Assembly: GCA_916048095.2 (NCBI GenBank) | Contig: OU696583.1 | Coordinates: 3,470,501 to 3,534,500, forward strand | Length of the DNA: 64,000 nucleotides | Direction of reading: 5' to 3' | Source: Sacculina carcini | Taxonomy: Eukaryota > Arthropoda > Thecostraca > Sacculinidae | In this document: positions 37,901-48,943 of the stretch, piece after piece | Position numbering within the stretch: position 1 is the stretch's first letter | Layout of the letters: each line of letters opens with the position of its first letter | The notes under the pieces: model-generated | The model's input: only the letters and a program-made list of their open reading frames with translations | What the model was told of the DNA's origin: nothing | The model's database searches: none | Position numbers and translations under genes: made by a program

Positions 37901-40900
37901 AGTCCGATTAACATGCGTTTTTTGTGTTGGGTAGCCTCATGCTTTCTGCCGGGGATGAGACTACACCCAATCATGTCAGTGCTCACTGTGGCACGTGGCA
38001 CGTCCCGAATGCCCTCCTACTTTTTCTAAAAAAAAATTTTACCCGTTTTTCAGAGGCTTATATCTCTGGAACCATAGGTCCGATTAACATGCGTTTTTGT
38101 TTGTTGGGTAGCCCAATCCTTCCTGCCGCGAATGAGACTATGCGGAATCATGTCAATGCCCAGCGTGGCACGTGGCACGTGCCATATGCCCTCTTATAAT
38201 TTAGCAGAAAACTTTGCCCATGCACGCAGACAAATGCATTTACGACAAAGTTTGATTACATATGACAACTTCGCGCTCGCTCGTTCATCGCCGAACACGG
38301 CGCCTTACTGGTATATGTATTAGGAACAATACGTAGTAGAGTATAGATTGCATAATATAATATCGGCTGTAATATCAAGGGCTGTAATATCGGTGTAGTC
38401 CAAAGAATAACAACTGTATGAATATGATGCATTAGTGGAAGCATTAACCGGGAATTATGAGATAATATTATGGAAAAAAATTCATTTATATACTAAAGAA
38501 ATTCATTGTTATTTTGTGTTTACATTTCGAAATTATTCCTGACGACGGGCGGGCTCAAGTATGAGGCGGGTTGACTGAATAATATGTCGTCAATTATTAG
38601 AATAAGTATATGCAAATTCAGAACAGGAATTTTCTATTGGTATAGATTTTACAATTTAGAGTTTTCTATTAGACTAGCTGTTTGAATTTAAATATGTATT
38701 ACTTTTGTTTTATCAATTGTTCCGCACGACGGGTGGGTTTAAACATTCAATTTTACCGTGTGGAATGAATCCATATACAAAACTCACGGGCTTGACTTCA
38801 AGATCCAGACTCATTAATGTAAATGTGACTTAAATGGTGTATAAATATATCGCATTATTTAACAAATGTGAATTTAGCTGCCTTACAGTTTGGTTCCGAT
38901 ATTATATTGGCGGGTTGAGATAAAAGTATTGGTGGGCCGCGTGTTTGGGACCCCTGGGGTAGATAATCTCAGTCTTCTGATTACAAATTATGATCGAATC
39001 AGTATATTTTGTGATCACAGACTAATAAGTTGGATCACCTCAGATTAGGCTGGGTTAGGTCAAGATGGGGTGGTTGGGTTGGGTTTGGTAGTTTTGGGTC
39101 AGGTTATATTGGGTTTAAATGATACCGAAATATATGATAGCGGTTAAAGTTGCGGTAGCGGTAAAAGTAGAATAGTACTTGAGCAAATGATGTTGGGGAA
39201 TGATGTTAAGTTCTAAATATGTTTGGGAAACATTCTGATGAAAAGTTTTCACCATTTTTAATTGTGTTTGTTTCGTGTTTTATTTCTGAATTATTCCGCA
39301 CGACGGGGTTTGAATATGAGGCGGGTTGAGGGGAAATGTTTTGTCAAAATTAGAACAAAAATTATTAAATTTGGACTTTTCATTTGGTTCAGATTTTTAT
39401 GAGTTTACTTTTTTTTAATTTGCAATATTTTTATGAGTAAAGTATGAATTTTTTTACATGAATTGCTCCGCACAATGGGCGGTTTTTCATGCTAATAGAA
39501 AACAATATATCTACATTCAGCAGCACACATCATTCTGGTATCACGTTGAAAAATATGATTTACGACTGTTACTCAGGGTCATATTCGGGTAGAAAGCATG
39601 CATATACGATGTTCAACTGGAAAACCCACATGACCATGATAAATTCAGCTATATCGCGCACACTGACCATTTGAGGTGCGCTGCGATTCTGAGAACAAAA
39701 CTCAATTTGTCCAAATATTTGTGGTATTTGTGGCTCACACTTGCCGTCTGATAAACCAGTCATGTAGAAACTCACCGACACATGCACACACATTTGCATA
39801 CACATACACACCAGCACGTATTCACACAAGCATACTCGCACACATAAACACACCCAGCTCAGTTAATTTAAAAAATTAGGGTGACCTTTTGTTGCAAATG
39901 CAACTTTTGTATCATAGAATCTGTTTGTCATAAGGAGCCCAAAAATCAATAGTTCATTAATCTGAAATAAGTACTAATAAGTTATAAATGCAACTTTTTG
40001 TTTTTAGCGCAACTTTTTCATTTTTATGATCTACTATTTAGAATTGGGACAATTTAGAAATTTTAGAACAATTATTTCACACTATCCAGAATAATTGTTA
40101 GTTGTAAAGGTGTACAATGCCGCACATGTTCAGGTATTGTCAACATAAACTCGATAAGCCTGTATCTGGGAGACGTGTGAACATTGTGTCCGTGTGTGGT
40201 GCTAGACATCCTGCGTGTGCATAGCACTGCATACGGACACACAAATAGACACAATAAAGACATAGACAATATAATATCGACACAAATACTGGAATTAATC
40301 ATTATACTCATTAAAACATACCATTTGTGTATGTACATGTCTTATATAGTATTTAAACAACAAAATGAACTGTTTGGGCTGTGTGTCTGTCTGTCCCACC
40401 CTCAGTCTTACAATTTGGTTTCTATACTATAATGGCGAGCTGCGAGAAAAGTATTGGTGGGCCGCGTGTTTGAGACCCCTGGCGTAGATAATCTCAAACT
40501 TCTGATTAGAAATTATGATTGAATCGGTTCATTTTGTGATCACAAACTAATAAGTTGGATCACCTCAGATTAGGCTGGGTTAGGTCAAGTTGGGGTGGTT
40601 GGGTTGGGTTTGGTAGTTTTGGGTCAAGTTATATTGGGTTTAAATGATACCGAAATATATGATAGCGGTTAAAGTTGCGGTAGCGGTAAACGTAGAATAG
40701 TACTCGAGTAAATGGTGTTGGGGAATGATGTTAAGTTCAAAATATGTTTGGGAAACATTCTGATGAAAAGTTTTCACCATTTCTAATTGTGTTTGTTTCG
40801 TGTTTTATTTCTGAATTATTCCGCACGACGGGGTTTGAATATGAGGCGGGTTAAGGGGAAATATTTTGTCAAAATTAGAACAAAAATGATTAAGTTTGGA

Positions 40901-43309
40901 CTTTGCATTTGGTTCAGATTTTTATGAGTTTACTTTTTTTAATTTGCAATATTTTTTATGAATAAAGTATGAATTTTACTACATGAATTGCTCAGCACAA
41001 AGGGCGGTATTTCATGCTGATAGAAAACAATATATCTACATTCAGCAGCACACTTCATTCTGGTATCACGTTGAAAAAATATGATTTACGACTGTTACTC
41101 AGGGTCATATTCGGGTAGAAAGCATGCATATACGCTGTTCAACTGAAAAACCCACATGACCATGATAAATTCAGCTATATCGCGCACACTGGCCATTTGA
41201 GGTGCGCTGCGATTCTGAGAACAAAACTCAATTTGTTCAAGTATTTGTGGTCTTTGTGGCTCACACTTGCCGTCTGATAAACCAGTCATGTAGAAACTCT
41301 CCGACACATACACACACACACATTTGCATACACATACACACCAGCACGTATTCACACAAGCATACTCGCACACATAAACACACCCAGCTCAGTTTATTTA
41401 AAAAATTAGGGTGACCTTTTGTTGCAAATGCAACTTTTGTATCATAGAATCTGTTTGTCATAAGGAGCCCAAAAATCAATATTTCATTTATCTGAAATAA
41501 GTACTAATAAGTTATAAATGCAACTTTTTGTTTTTAGCGCAACTTTTTCATTTTTAAGATCAACTATTTAGAATTAGGACAATTTTGAACTTTTAGAACA
41601 ATTATTTCACACTATCCAGAATAATTGTTAGTTATAAAGGTGTACAATGCAGCAAATGTTCATATTGCATTGTCAACATAAACTCGATAAACATGTATCT
41701 GGAAAGTGGGTGAACATTGTGTTCGTGTGTGGTGCTAGACATCCTGCGTGTGCATAGCACCGCATACGGACACACATATAGACACAATTCAGACAATCAC
41801 TATATAATATAGACATAAATACTGGAATTACTCATTATACTCATTAAAACATACCATTTGTGTATGTACATGTCTTATATAGTATTTAAACAACAAAATG
41901 AACTGTTTGGGCTCAATCTAGCATAATCATTAATCTATTTTATCGGTAAATATATGTGTAATGTTGAAATATGGAATGCAGGGAGGGTTTAAATGCTAGG
42001 GGATATATGATAGGTGTCATATTAGACTTGTAACCCAACAAAAAAGCAACAAAATACATCCAGGCTCTTTGCCTAGAACTATAATTAAAGTCACATGTCT
42101 ATAATTATAATGACGTGGACCAATAGGGATGAAAAACACCTATTCCTAACATATGCACGTAATACAATATGGCAATTTATAGCAAATTTGTAAAGCTCAA
42201 TAATTAAATTGGACTTTTTTATGGATTTCAATTTTAGCTGTTTGATTTGTATTACTTTTTTATGAATTCATCCACACGACGGGCATGTTTAAATGCAGGT
42301 TATATCGGACTTAAGAGATAGCGGAATATATAACGTTGGCTGTAAATATTATAGCGGTAAAAGTAGAACAGTACTTGAGCAAATGATTTTGGGGAATTAT
42401 GTTGAGTTATAAATATATTTTGGAAACATTCTGATGAAAATATGTCATCATTTTTTATCATCTTTATTGTTTGATTCGTGTTTGAACTCTTAATCATTCC
42501 GAACGACCGGCATGTTTAAATATGAGGCCATTTGAGGAAAAATAGTTTGCCAAAATATAAAAATTCACATCCTGACATATCTATTGGTTAAGACTTTTCA
42601 AGGGTTTACTATTTTCTTTTTTAATTTGTATTCTTTTTCCATTTTGAACTGAATGAGTTGCATTGTATGAATTGTTCCGCACAACGGGCGGGTTTAAATG
42701 CTAGTATATATATATATATATACATAAAGAAGAAATTATCTGTCTGTCTGTGTATGTATGCTTGAATATGAGGTGACATAATTGCGCAGGTTCAATGGTA
42801 TATATATATATATATACATAAAGAAGAAATTATCTGTCTGTCTGTGTATGTATGCTTGAATATGAGGTGACATAATTGCGCGGGTTCAATGGTATAGATC
42901 AGGGGCTTAATTGTTCCGCACGACGGGCGGGTAAAATGCTACTGGGAACAAAGTAAACTACTGAATTATTGTACCATATAGAACCATTAAATAAAAAAAC
43001 CATTATTATATAATAAAGAACCATTTGAATATTAGTTAGTTAGTTGTCATTAGTTGGTTTATATATAAAGAACCATTGGTGTTGGGGCTTAATTGTTCCG
43101 CACGACGGGCGGGTTTAAATATGAGGCTGTTCGAGGGAAAATGTTAAATGTTTTGCTTTTTAATTTGTATTCAGTTTATTTTATGGATTGAATATGCATT
43201 TTATTTTATGGATTGAATATGTATTTTATTTTATAAATTGTTCAGCACGACGGGCGGGTTTAAATATGAGACGGACTGAAGGAAAATATGTTGTCAAAAA
43301 ATATAATTG
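34916..43309 (+). repeat. Array unit C (8.4 kb), recent duplicate of unit A
   Basis: It is collinear with unit A at an offset of 12.54 kb to 37246 and 13.60 kb after 38312, because of a 1.06-kb insertion. After 43309 the two copies diverge: A runs into unit B, C into other 3' signature blocks. Confidence 0.85.
37247..38311. mobile_element. 1.06-kb insertion carrying five 176-bp tandem repeats
   Basis: It is present in unit C and absent at the matching site of unit A (24708). The ends carry inverted gagcgagcg and cgctcgctcg clusters. Inside are a GC palindrome (37308-37331, cccgccggccggcccgccgg) and five copies of a 175-176 bp unit starting at about 37349, 37525, 37701, 37876 and 38051. Each unit has gaggcttatatctctggaac and gtggcacgtggcacgt. 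Only one base could be a target duplication. No known family recognised; the open frames shift with each unit and look non-coding. Confidence 0.75.
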
Positions 43310-43975
43310 AATTTAGACTTTTCAATTGAGTAAGATTTTAATGAGTATATCTGTTTTCTTTTTTAATTTGCAATATGTTTATGAATTAAATATGAATTTC
43401 ATCTTATGAATTGCTCCGCACAACTGGCGGGTTTCAATGCTAGACGGTGATATTAAGTTATTAAAATATTTTGGAAACATTATGATGAAAAAGTGTAGTC
43501 ATTTTTCATTGTTTCGTGTCTGAGTTCTGAATTATTCAGCACGACGGGCATGTATAAATATGAGGCGGTTTAGGCAAACTATTTTGTGAAAATAAATATG
43601 AAAATATAGAAATTTTGACTTTTGTATGGGTTTACTCCACTCTTTTTTAATTCATATTCCTTTTCTCTCATGAATTGAATACAAATTTAATAGTATGAAC
43701 TGTTTCGCACGACGGGCGGGTTTACATGCTAGGATTTTCATTGTTTGTTACGTGTTTGTGTTCTGAATTATTCCGCACAATGGGTTGGTTTATATATGAG
43801 GCGGGTCGAGGGAAAATATTATGTCAAAATAAAAATAAAAATATTCACACTTGGACTTTTCTATTGAGTAAGACACTGATGAGTTTTCATTTTCTTTTTT
43901 AATTTCGAATATTTTTATGAATATGAATTATTATGAATATTAATTCCATTTTATTGTATATATATATATATTGAA
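43310..43975 (+). repeat. End of the Helitron-like array
   Basis: Further truncated 3' signature blocks (43428, 43548, 43710, 43788) end in a (TA) run at 43958-43970. Confidence 0.6.
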
Positions 43976-44129
43976 TAACAATATAATCAATAACTGCTGA
44001 AGAAAGATACTGTCCACAAATAAAATCTCAACCCAGAAAGTCAAACACCACTCCAATATAAGCCACACAATCAAGTTCCGCCACGCACACCGCGCCATTC
44101 GCGCTACACAACTGTCCTCGCACCGGTCA

Positions 44130-44397
44130 GTCAAGTCCTTTATTGATTCAAAACAGTGGCTTATATATGCAGAGTATAATCAGCGGTGAATAATCCGTGT
44201 ACATAAATAGCTATATTTCTAGGCTCCAATGTGTGACATTATCTTGCATACACGTATGTGTTTGTGTGTCTGTGTGTATGCGTGAATCACACGGTGTGCT
44301 AAATTTGCAGATGAATGAAACGGTATGTACGTGTGTGGTGTGCGTGTATTTTTGGACATAGTTGTGAGTAATGAAGTGCTATATGAGTTATGCTACA
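44130..44397 (-). repeat. 3' LTR, truncated, of the deleted gypsy element
   Basis: 268 bp matching the right LTR with scattered differences. The outer end (the first roughly 50 bases on the plus strand) is replaced by unrelated sequence. No target duplication could be found for this reason. Confidence 0.85.
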
Positions 44398-45100
44398 AAC
44401 ATTCCCCCCCTGTGAAATTTTACGGTACTCTTATGCCGTAAAATTCTGTTTGCACTCCTCTGTGGGCTGAACGTCTTAGGTGTATGGTTCTGTGCTGGCT
44501 TATCTGTTGATGTGAATGATGGTGGTGCTGTTGATGATGGGAGAGTTAGTCTTGGTTGCGCAGTGAAGTGCGCCTGGTGATGTCCAGATGTCGGCACGGC
44601 AAAACTATCATTCTCTACGAATGCCGGTTTCAATCTATCTATACTGAATGTCTCTTGCCGACAGTTGCGGAGTATTTTGAAGGTTTTTTCGTTTCTGGCA
44701 ATCACCTTGAATGGGCCGTCGTAAAGGAATTATAACGGTGCTTTGTAGCCGTCTTTTCGTAACATGACGAAATTTGTTGTTTGCAGGTCTGAATAACCGA
44801 ACACTTTTTTGTTATTCTGACGAACTGACGCCGGCGATAATTGCTGAATATATCTCCTGATTTTGTTGATGTGATCGACGGTTGATCGTTGTTTTGGCGG
44901 TGTGATGTGTCAAACTGTGTTTAATTTTTTATTGGTTATTCGGCCGCAGTATACCGGGATACTCATCTAGAAGAGCTTGATAGCAGGAGTCGAATTTCGG
45001 TCGTTAGATATTCAGGCTCAACGGAGTAATACTTGAAGTTATGCCTTTTGTAAGCAGTTCAGTGGTGGAATTAAAAAGTCTCTTGTTGTTCATGTCTACC
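44388..45100 (-). pseudogene. Gypsy pol remnant: protease end fused to integrase C-terminus
   Basis: Read on the minus strand from the LINE insertion, the end of the protease domain (LVDMNNKRLF) runs about 100 codons to a stop-containing stretch. It then passes directly to the integrase C-terminal part with YIQQLSPASVRQ, FKVIARNEKTFKIL and SIDRLKPAFVEN. About 2 kb of coding sequence expected between these parts is missing. An internal stop lies near 44735. Confidence 0.75.
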
Positions 45101-45114
45101 AACAAGCCGTGCGT

Positions 45115-45654
45115 TACATGCGCTGCACGTGGGTTCAGGTTGTCCGAGTAGAAGATTGCGATGCGTGTCGAACGTGTGACCCACACGCAGACGACAGGGC
45201 GCCACCTCCTCGGACCTCTTCCGGCGATAAGAGCACATCTAATGTCCGATTTCGGGCTTCACTGCTTTTAGTTTGTTATTACCACATTCGTCCCAGGAGA
45301 GCTGCCAGCGAGAACGGATAAAACGATGTATAATAAAATAAAAGTCCGAATACGGAATGGGAAAGTTAAAATCTCCGTGCGACACATCCTGGTGGAATGT
45401 CGGTCATTCTCAGAGGCGCGTCAACGTTGTCTTGGATCCGTTCGGACTATTGACGCGGTTCTCGGACAGGAGCAATCGGCGGTTTATTGACTATTTATTG
45501 ACATTCACATTAATTTCTTTCACCATCACCCTTATTTATTTCATTGTTCGATTCTTCATATTCATTGATTAATGTGCTTTAGCTTTAAATAGACTGGGGG
45601 TGCCGTATGGTCCTAGAGGCCGGTGCACCCCAAAACACAAATCAATAACAGCAA
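45115..45654 (+). mobile_element. 5'-truncated LINE insertion with 15-bp target duplication
   Basis: A 540-bp segment is flanked by a perfect 15-bp duplication caacaagccgtgcgt (45100-45114 and 45655-45669). It ends in an (AAC)-type tail (aataacagcaacaacaa). The plus strand encodes a LINE ORF2 C-terminus, ISVRHILVECRSFSEARQRC, the terminal HILxECxxF motif. It is inserted in the gypsy protease region. Confidence 0.85.
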
Positions 45655-45663
45655 CAACAAGCC

Positions 45664-46038
45664 GTGCGTCGTGATAAAATCGCTACCGAGTAAAGCGAAT
45701 GATACGTCTGCTATCAGAAGTTCCCATGAAAAGTTGCGTCTGAGACCAAGACTCACCGTTAATGTGCGCTGGCCGTAAGTTTCGATGCGTGTGGCGTTTG
45801 CAGGGGCAAATTTGTAGCCAGTTGGACCATTCTTGCGGTCGTTCGTTGTGGCCGGTAGTACGCTGAATTGCGAGCCAGTGTCGATGATGAACTTATATTT
45901 AGATGATGGGTCGGAAATCGAAAACAAGTTGCTACTGCGGTTTTGCAGGAGGCGCTTCTGCAGCGCTTGACAACATCCCCTTGCTAGTTTTCCGGCCGCG
46001 AAACATCTGGGTTTCTCCAGTTGCAGGGCGATGTACAT
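45664..46038 (-). pseudogene. Gypsy protease region, cut by the LINE
   Basis: It overlaps the end of gag in the -1 frame. It carries the aspartic protease motif FIIDTGSQFSVLP and then LLGSDFITTHGL, where the LINE breaks the frame. The residues after the break continue on the far side of the LINE at 45100. Confidence 0.8.
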
Positions 46039-46910
46039 TTGGTGGATTTGCTGCCAAACTTACGATGATACCAACAGATGTCGTCAGCGTCTGCAGGCGC
46101 AGCATGGGCGTATCTACGCTGAGATGACGTTCGGTATCTTGGAATGTGTGGATATTTCGATCTGCGCTGCGATTTCTCACTGTCTATGTGTGTTCTGATT
46201 AAACCTCGAACTTGTTGAGACAGCTCGTCGATTTCGCGCTCAAGTTCGCGGTACTTACGGTCATCGGTTGACACAGCGTTGATTGCTGCTGACGAAGATG
46301 TATGCGCAGTGAGACTCATAATTCGATCACAGGCTTCAGCGAGTTCTTCGAGCGGGGTTATCGGCGGAAACGACTGAAGAATTGACAGGACTGATGATGG
46401 CATTGCGTTCATAAATAAGTGACGGACAATTAATGCGTTGCTGTCCTTTACTCCACCGTAGTTGCAGGCGATATCTTGAAGGTGTCGCAGAAATGGACAT
46501 GGTCGTCGTTCTCTCATTTGTTGTTGCGCCAAGATGCTGTTTAGCTGTTGGACGGCGGATTGGCCGGAACGGGACTTGAGCGATTGTGTGAAAAGCTCGT
46601 GAATGTTCTCAGCTGAAGACTGCAGCAGGTCGGCATAGTCTCGCAGGATATGTGCTGGAATTTGTGACGCGGCGATCTGGAATTTGTGACGCGGCGATCT
46701 GGAATTTGTCGCGTTGTCTGGTGACGGACGCTCTTGTGAATTACAGGTCCAGTTGGATGAGCCAGATATCAATATCGTCTGCGTAGAATACTGGTGGAAG
46801 TCCAACAGGTATGCTGTGTTTCTGCTGTACTGGTCATTGAGAGATGTCGTTCGACTTACCAGTAATGAGAGACTGATATATGTACCGCGTGCGTTGATCG
46901 GGGTCACCAA
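45984..46910 (-). CDS. Gypsy Gag protein of the deleted element
   Basis: About 300 codons are open from the primer site to a TAG stop. It carries the CHCC finger C-x2-H-x9-C-x3-C (CWYHRKFG, CTSPC). There is no ATG near the start, so the original start may be lost. The stop directly follows GGAAAAC. A 22-bp direct duplication lies near 46665-46708 (gacgcggcgatctggaattt twice). It is more diverged from the other two Gags than they are from each other. Confidence 0.7.
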   Translation of the reverse strand: MVTPINARGTYISLSLLVSRTTSLNDQYSRNTAYLLDFHQYSTQTILISGSSNWTCNSQERPSPDNATNSRSPRHKFQIAASQIPAHILRDYADLLQSSAENIHELFTQSLKSRSGQSAVQQLNSILAQQQMRERRPCPFLRHLQDIACNYGGVKDSNALIVRHLFMNAMPSSVLSILQSFPPITPLEELAEACDRIMSLTAHTSSSAAINAVSTDDRKYRELEREIDELSQQVRGLIRTHIDSEKSQRRSKYPHIPRYRTSSQRRYAHAAPADADDICWYHRKFGSKSTKCTSPCNWRNPDVSRPEN

Positions 46911-47227
46911 TGTTGACTCTTATGACGATAAACACGATCGGTCAAGTGACGTCAAACAAGTCAAGTCCTTTATTGATTCAAAACAGCGGCTTATATATGC
47001 AGAGTAAAATCAGCGGTGAATAATCCGTGTACATAAATAGCTATATTTCTAGGACCCAATATGTGACATTATCTTGCATACACGTATGTGCTTGTGTGTC
47101 TGTGTGTATGCGTGAATCACACGGTGTGCTAAGTTTGCAGATGAATGAAACGGTATGTACGTGTGTGGTGTGTGTGTGTATTTGGACATAATTGTGAGTA
47201 ATGAAGTGCTATATGAGTTATGCTACA
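46911..47227 (-). repeat. 5' LTR of the deleted gypsy element
   Basis: 317 bp bounded by TGTTGAC and GCTACA on the plus strand, one base from the tRNA-Trp primer site. Confidence 0.88.
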
Positions 47228-47332
47228 GTGCAATATATCCAATTTCCGATTAGCATGTGTTGCACCACAAAATGTACAATTTTCGGTAATTAAACAGATA
47301 AAGGAAACGCATCAAGTTGTCAGCTCGCTGCA

Positions 47333-47985
47333 GGGGCGTATATTTGTGTCGAGGCTCGGGGGATGACAGTCATCATGTTCAAAGTTGACTCAGTTGGTCA
47401 ATTGAAGAAAACCCTGAACTATTTTGGGTCTATTCAATTACAAATCAAATACCTCAATGAAAAGTGTATTGCGTAAAGTATAATTTTTTCCATTTTTCGT
47501 GTATAATTTGTGCTATGCTGCAGTGGCGGCGCCGAGGGGGGCTTGGGGGGAGGGGCTGGAGTCCCCCAAGAAACGTCAAGCCCCCTGTGAAAACCCCAAA
47601 ATCATTATCATGGGCAATAAAATGTATTACCACCTTGAATAAATTCCTGTAATTATGGTTCAAGTTCAAGGACTGAATCAGTGTGCCCCAGTTCCTAATA
47701 ATATCATGCAGGCCGCGTTCGAGTGTAGTTCCTTATGCTTATCCAAGCCCTCAACTTTTTTCTCAGCCCCCACAACTTTTTCTTTAGCCCCCCTCCCTCC
47801 CTCCAGCCCCCCATCGGAAGAATTCTGGCGTCGCCACTGCTATGCTGACTTTGATGATAATATACCCAATTAACTGAACTCAGCAGAATTATCGGGGTAT
47901 AATTGCATATTCTACCCCCTAGCAAATTTGTCGGGGGTATATATACCCCCATACCCCCAGGATGCACCCCCATGTCTCCCTGGAC
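47333..47985. repeat. Interspersed repeat, copy 1, carrying a MITE
   Basis: The segment with tgtgtcgaggctcggg, tcaaagttgactcagttggt and tatacccccatacccccagg matches 55770-56165 over most of its length. The 319-bp MITE at 47521-47839 is absent from the other copy, which shows the uninterrupted site. Confidence 0.8.
47521..47839. mobile_element. hAT-type MITE (319 bp), CAGTGGCGGCGCC family
   Basis: It begins CAGTGGCGGCGCC and ends GGCGTCGCCACTG, with perfect 8-bp duplications CTATGCTG (47513-47520 and 47840-47847). The paralogous repeat at 56029 has a single gctatgct at the same place, which is the empty site. Confidence 0.95.
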
Positions 47986-48195
47986 GCAGGACATATGTCT
48001 GCAATGACAATCACTTTAGCCCGCAGGTGTACTATTAATGGTCTATATGATGCTAATATTAATGTATTCCTCTTTGTTTATGACCACCGGCTCATTTGTG
48101 TGTATTGATCCTACTACTTGGCTGAAAATCTTGTATCTTAATTAACGCTTGGAACCGCTCAATATTGTCCAGGTCGCCGGGTGTATTGTATTGAT

Positions 48196-48616
48196 ACACA
48201 TACAGTCCGACACCCATACACACATACACACACATACACACACACAGACAGGTACACACACACGCGTACAGGCACGCACACACACACACACAAACACACA
48301 CACACATACAGACAGATATACAGACACATACAGACAAACGCACATACAGAGACACACACATACACACGCGCGCGTACAGGCACGCACACACACACAAACA
48401 CACACACAGACAGATATACACACACATACAGACAAACGCACATACAGAGACACACGCACAAACACACACACACACACAGACAGATATACACACACATACA
48501 GACAAACGCACATACAGAGACACACGCACAAACACACACACACACACACAGACAGATATACACACACATACAGACAAACGCACATACAGAGACACACAAA
48601 CACACACACACACAGA
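48196..48616. repeat. (CA)-rich minisatellite next to exon 2
   Basis: A (CA)n tract of 420 bp holds at least four copies of a 60-70 bp unit with cagacagatatacacacaca and cagacaaacgcacatacaga. It begins within six bases of the exon 2 donor. The long open frames on both strands are low-complexity artefacts. Confidence 0.95.
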
Positions 48617-48621
48617 CGCAC

Positions 48622-48778
48622 CTGGCCTGCAGCTATGTCGTGCCATAGATCGACCTCGGAATTGTCCTCGAGGACCGCCAGCTGTGTGGTCGTGTTGTTG
48701 TGAATAATGAAGAGTGCGTGCATGATGAGCAGAGGACAGTGATGGGGCACCGGTGCCGCCTGCACTACAGCCATCAGT
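48622..48778 (-). CDS. VPS13: VPS13 exon 2
   Basis: It is 157 bp; the first base completes an arginine codon with exon 1, then 52 codons. Acceptor ggcatcatgtcag and donor GGCCAG|gtgcgt. The peptide [10 protein letters not shown] and [18 protein letters not shown] fits the SHR-BD segment (yxLxVxV, then fxxxNxxxxxLxV). The 28-kb intron 2 follows. Confidence 0.9.
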
Positions 48779-48943
48779 CTGACATGATGCCAAACGATAG
48801 GACGTGCCACGTCGTCCACAAACACGCGCACGTCAGAATATTGTAGATTATTATGGTCGTCATTGACAATTAGGGAAATTTCAAATATTACTAATATAAT
48901 TATAATTTATAATAATTATTATTACAATATATTATATAATTGT

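Larger units (their letters stand above)
22380..43975 (+). mobile_element. Tandem array of Helitron-like (Helentron-type) repeats
   Basis: The array is built from pieces that share a 3' terminal signature: a hairpin CCGC(A/C)CGACGGGCGG followed by (T)TTAAATGCTAGT. It recurs more than 30 times (for example 23979, 24540, 29066, 29310, 32278, 33832, 42676, 42914). The 5' signatures are tataaaagagatcctctgtg and acataaagaagaaattatct followed by ctgtctgtctgtg. At 29092, 34464, 34915 and 42704 a 3' end is joined directly to a 5' end. Such ends are typical of Helitron-like elements that do not duplicate their target. No Rep/helicase gene is present, so these are non-autonomous. They fill most of VPS13 intron 2. 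Confidence 0.65.
44130..47227 (-). mobile_element. Internally deleted gypsy element with nested LINE
   Basis: Minus-strand element of the same CsRn1-type group. The right LTR (46911-47227, 317 bp) carries a tRNA-Trp primer site TGGTGACCCCGA next to it. The left LTR (44130-44397) is the same sequence but lacks about 50 bp at its outer end. Gag and protease are present, as is the C-terminal end of integrase (44388-44900), but reverse transcriptase, RNase H and the integrase core are absent. A 5'-truncated LINE (45115-45654) interrupts the protease region. It is non-autonomous. Confidence 0.82.

Noticed and set aside
37384-38323. Overlapping frames such as GSLILPAADET in the 176-bp repeats
   Set aside because: The unit length is not a multiple of three and the frame changes from copy to copy, so they are shadows of the tandem repeat.
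22380-43975. CRISPR array or rRNA cluster from the many short GC-rich repeats
   Set aside because: Spacing is irregular (100-700 bp), flanks are themselves repeated, and the context is an animal intron. The motif fits a Helitron-like 3' hairpin.
48092-48831. Long cysteine/valine- and threonine/histidine-rich frames on both strands
   Set aside because: They are translations of the (CA)n tract. The only real coding part is VPS13 exon 2 at 48622-48778.
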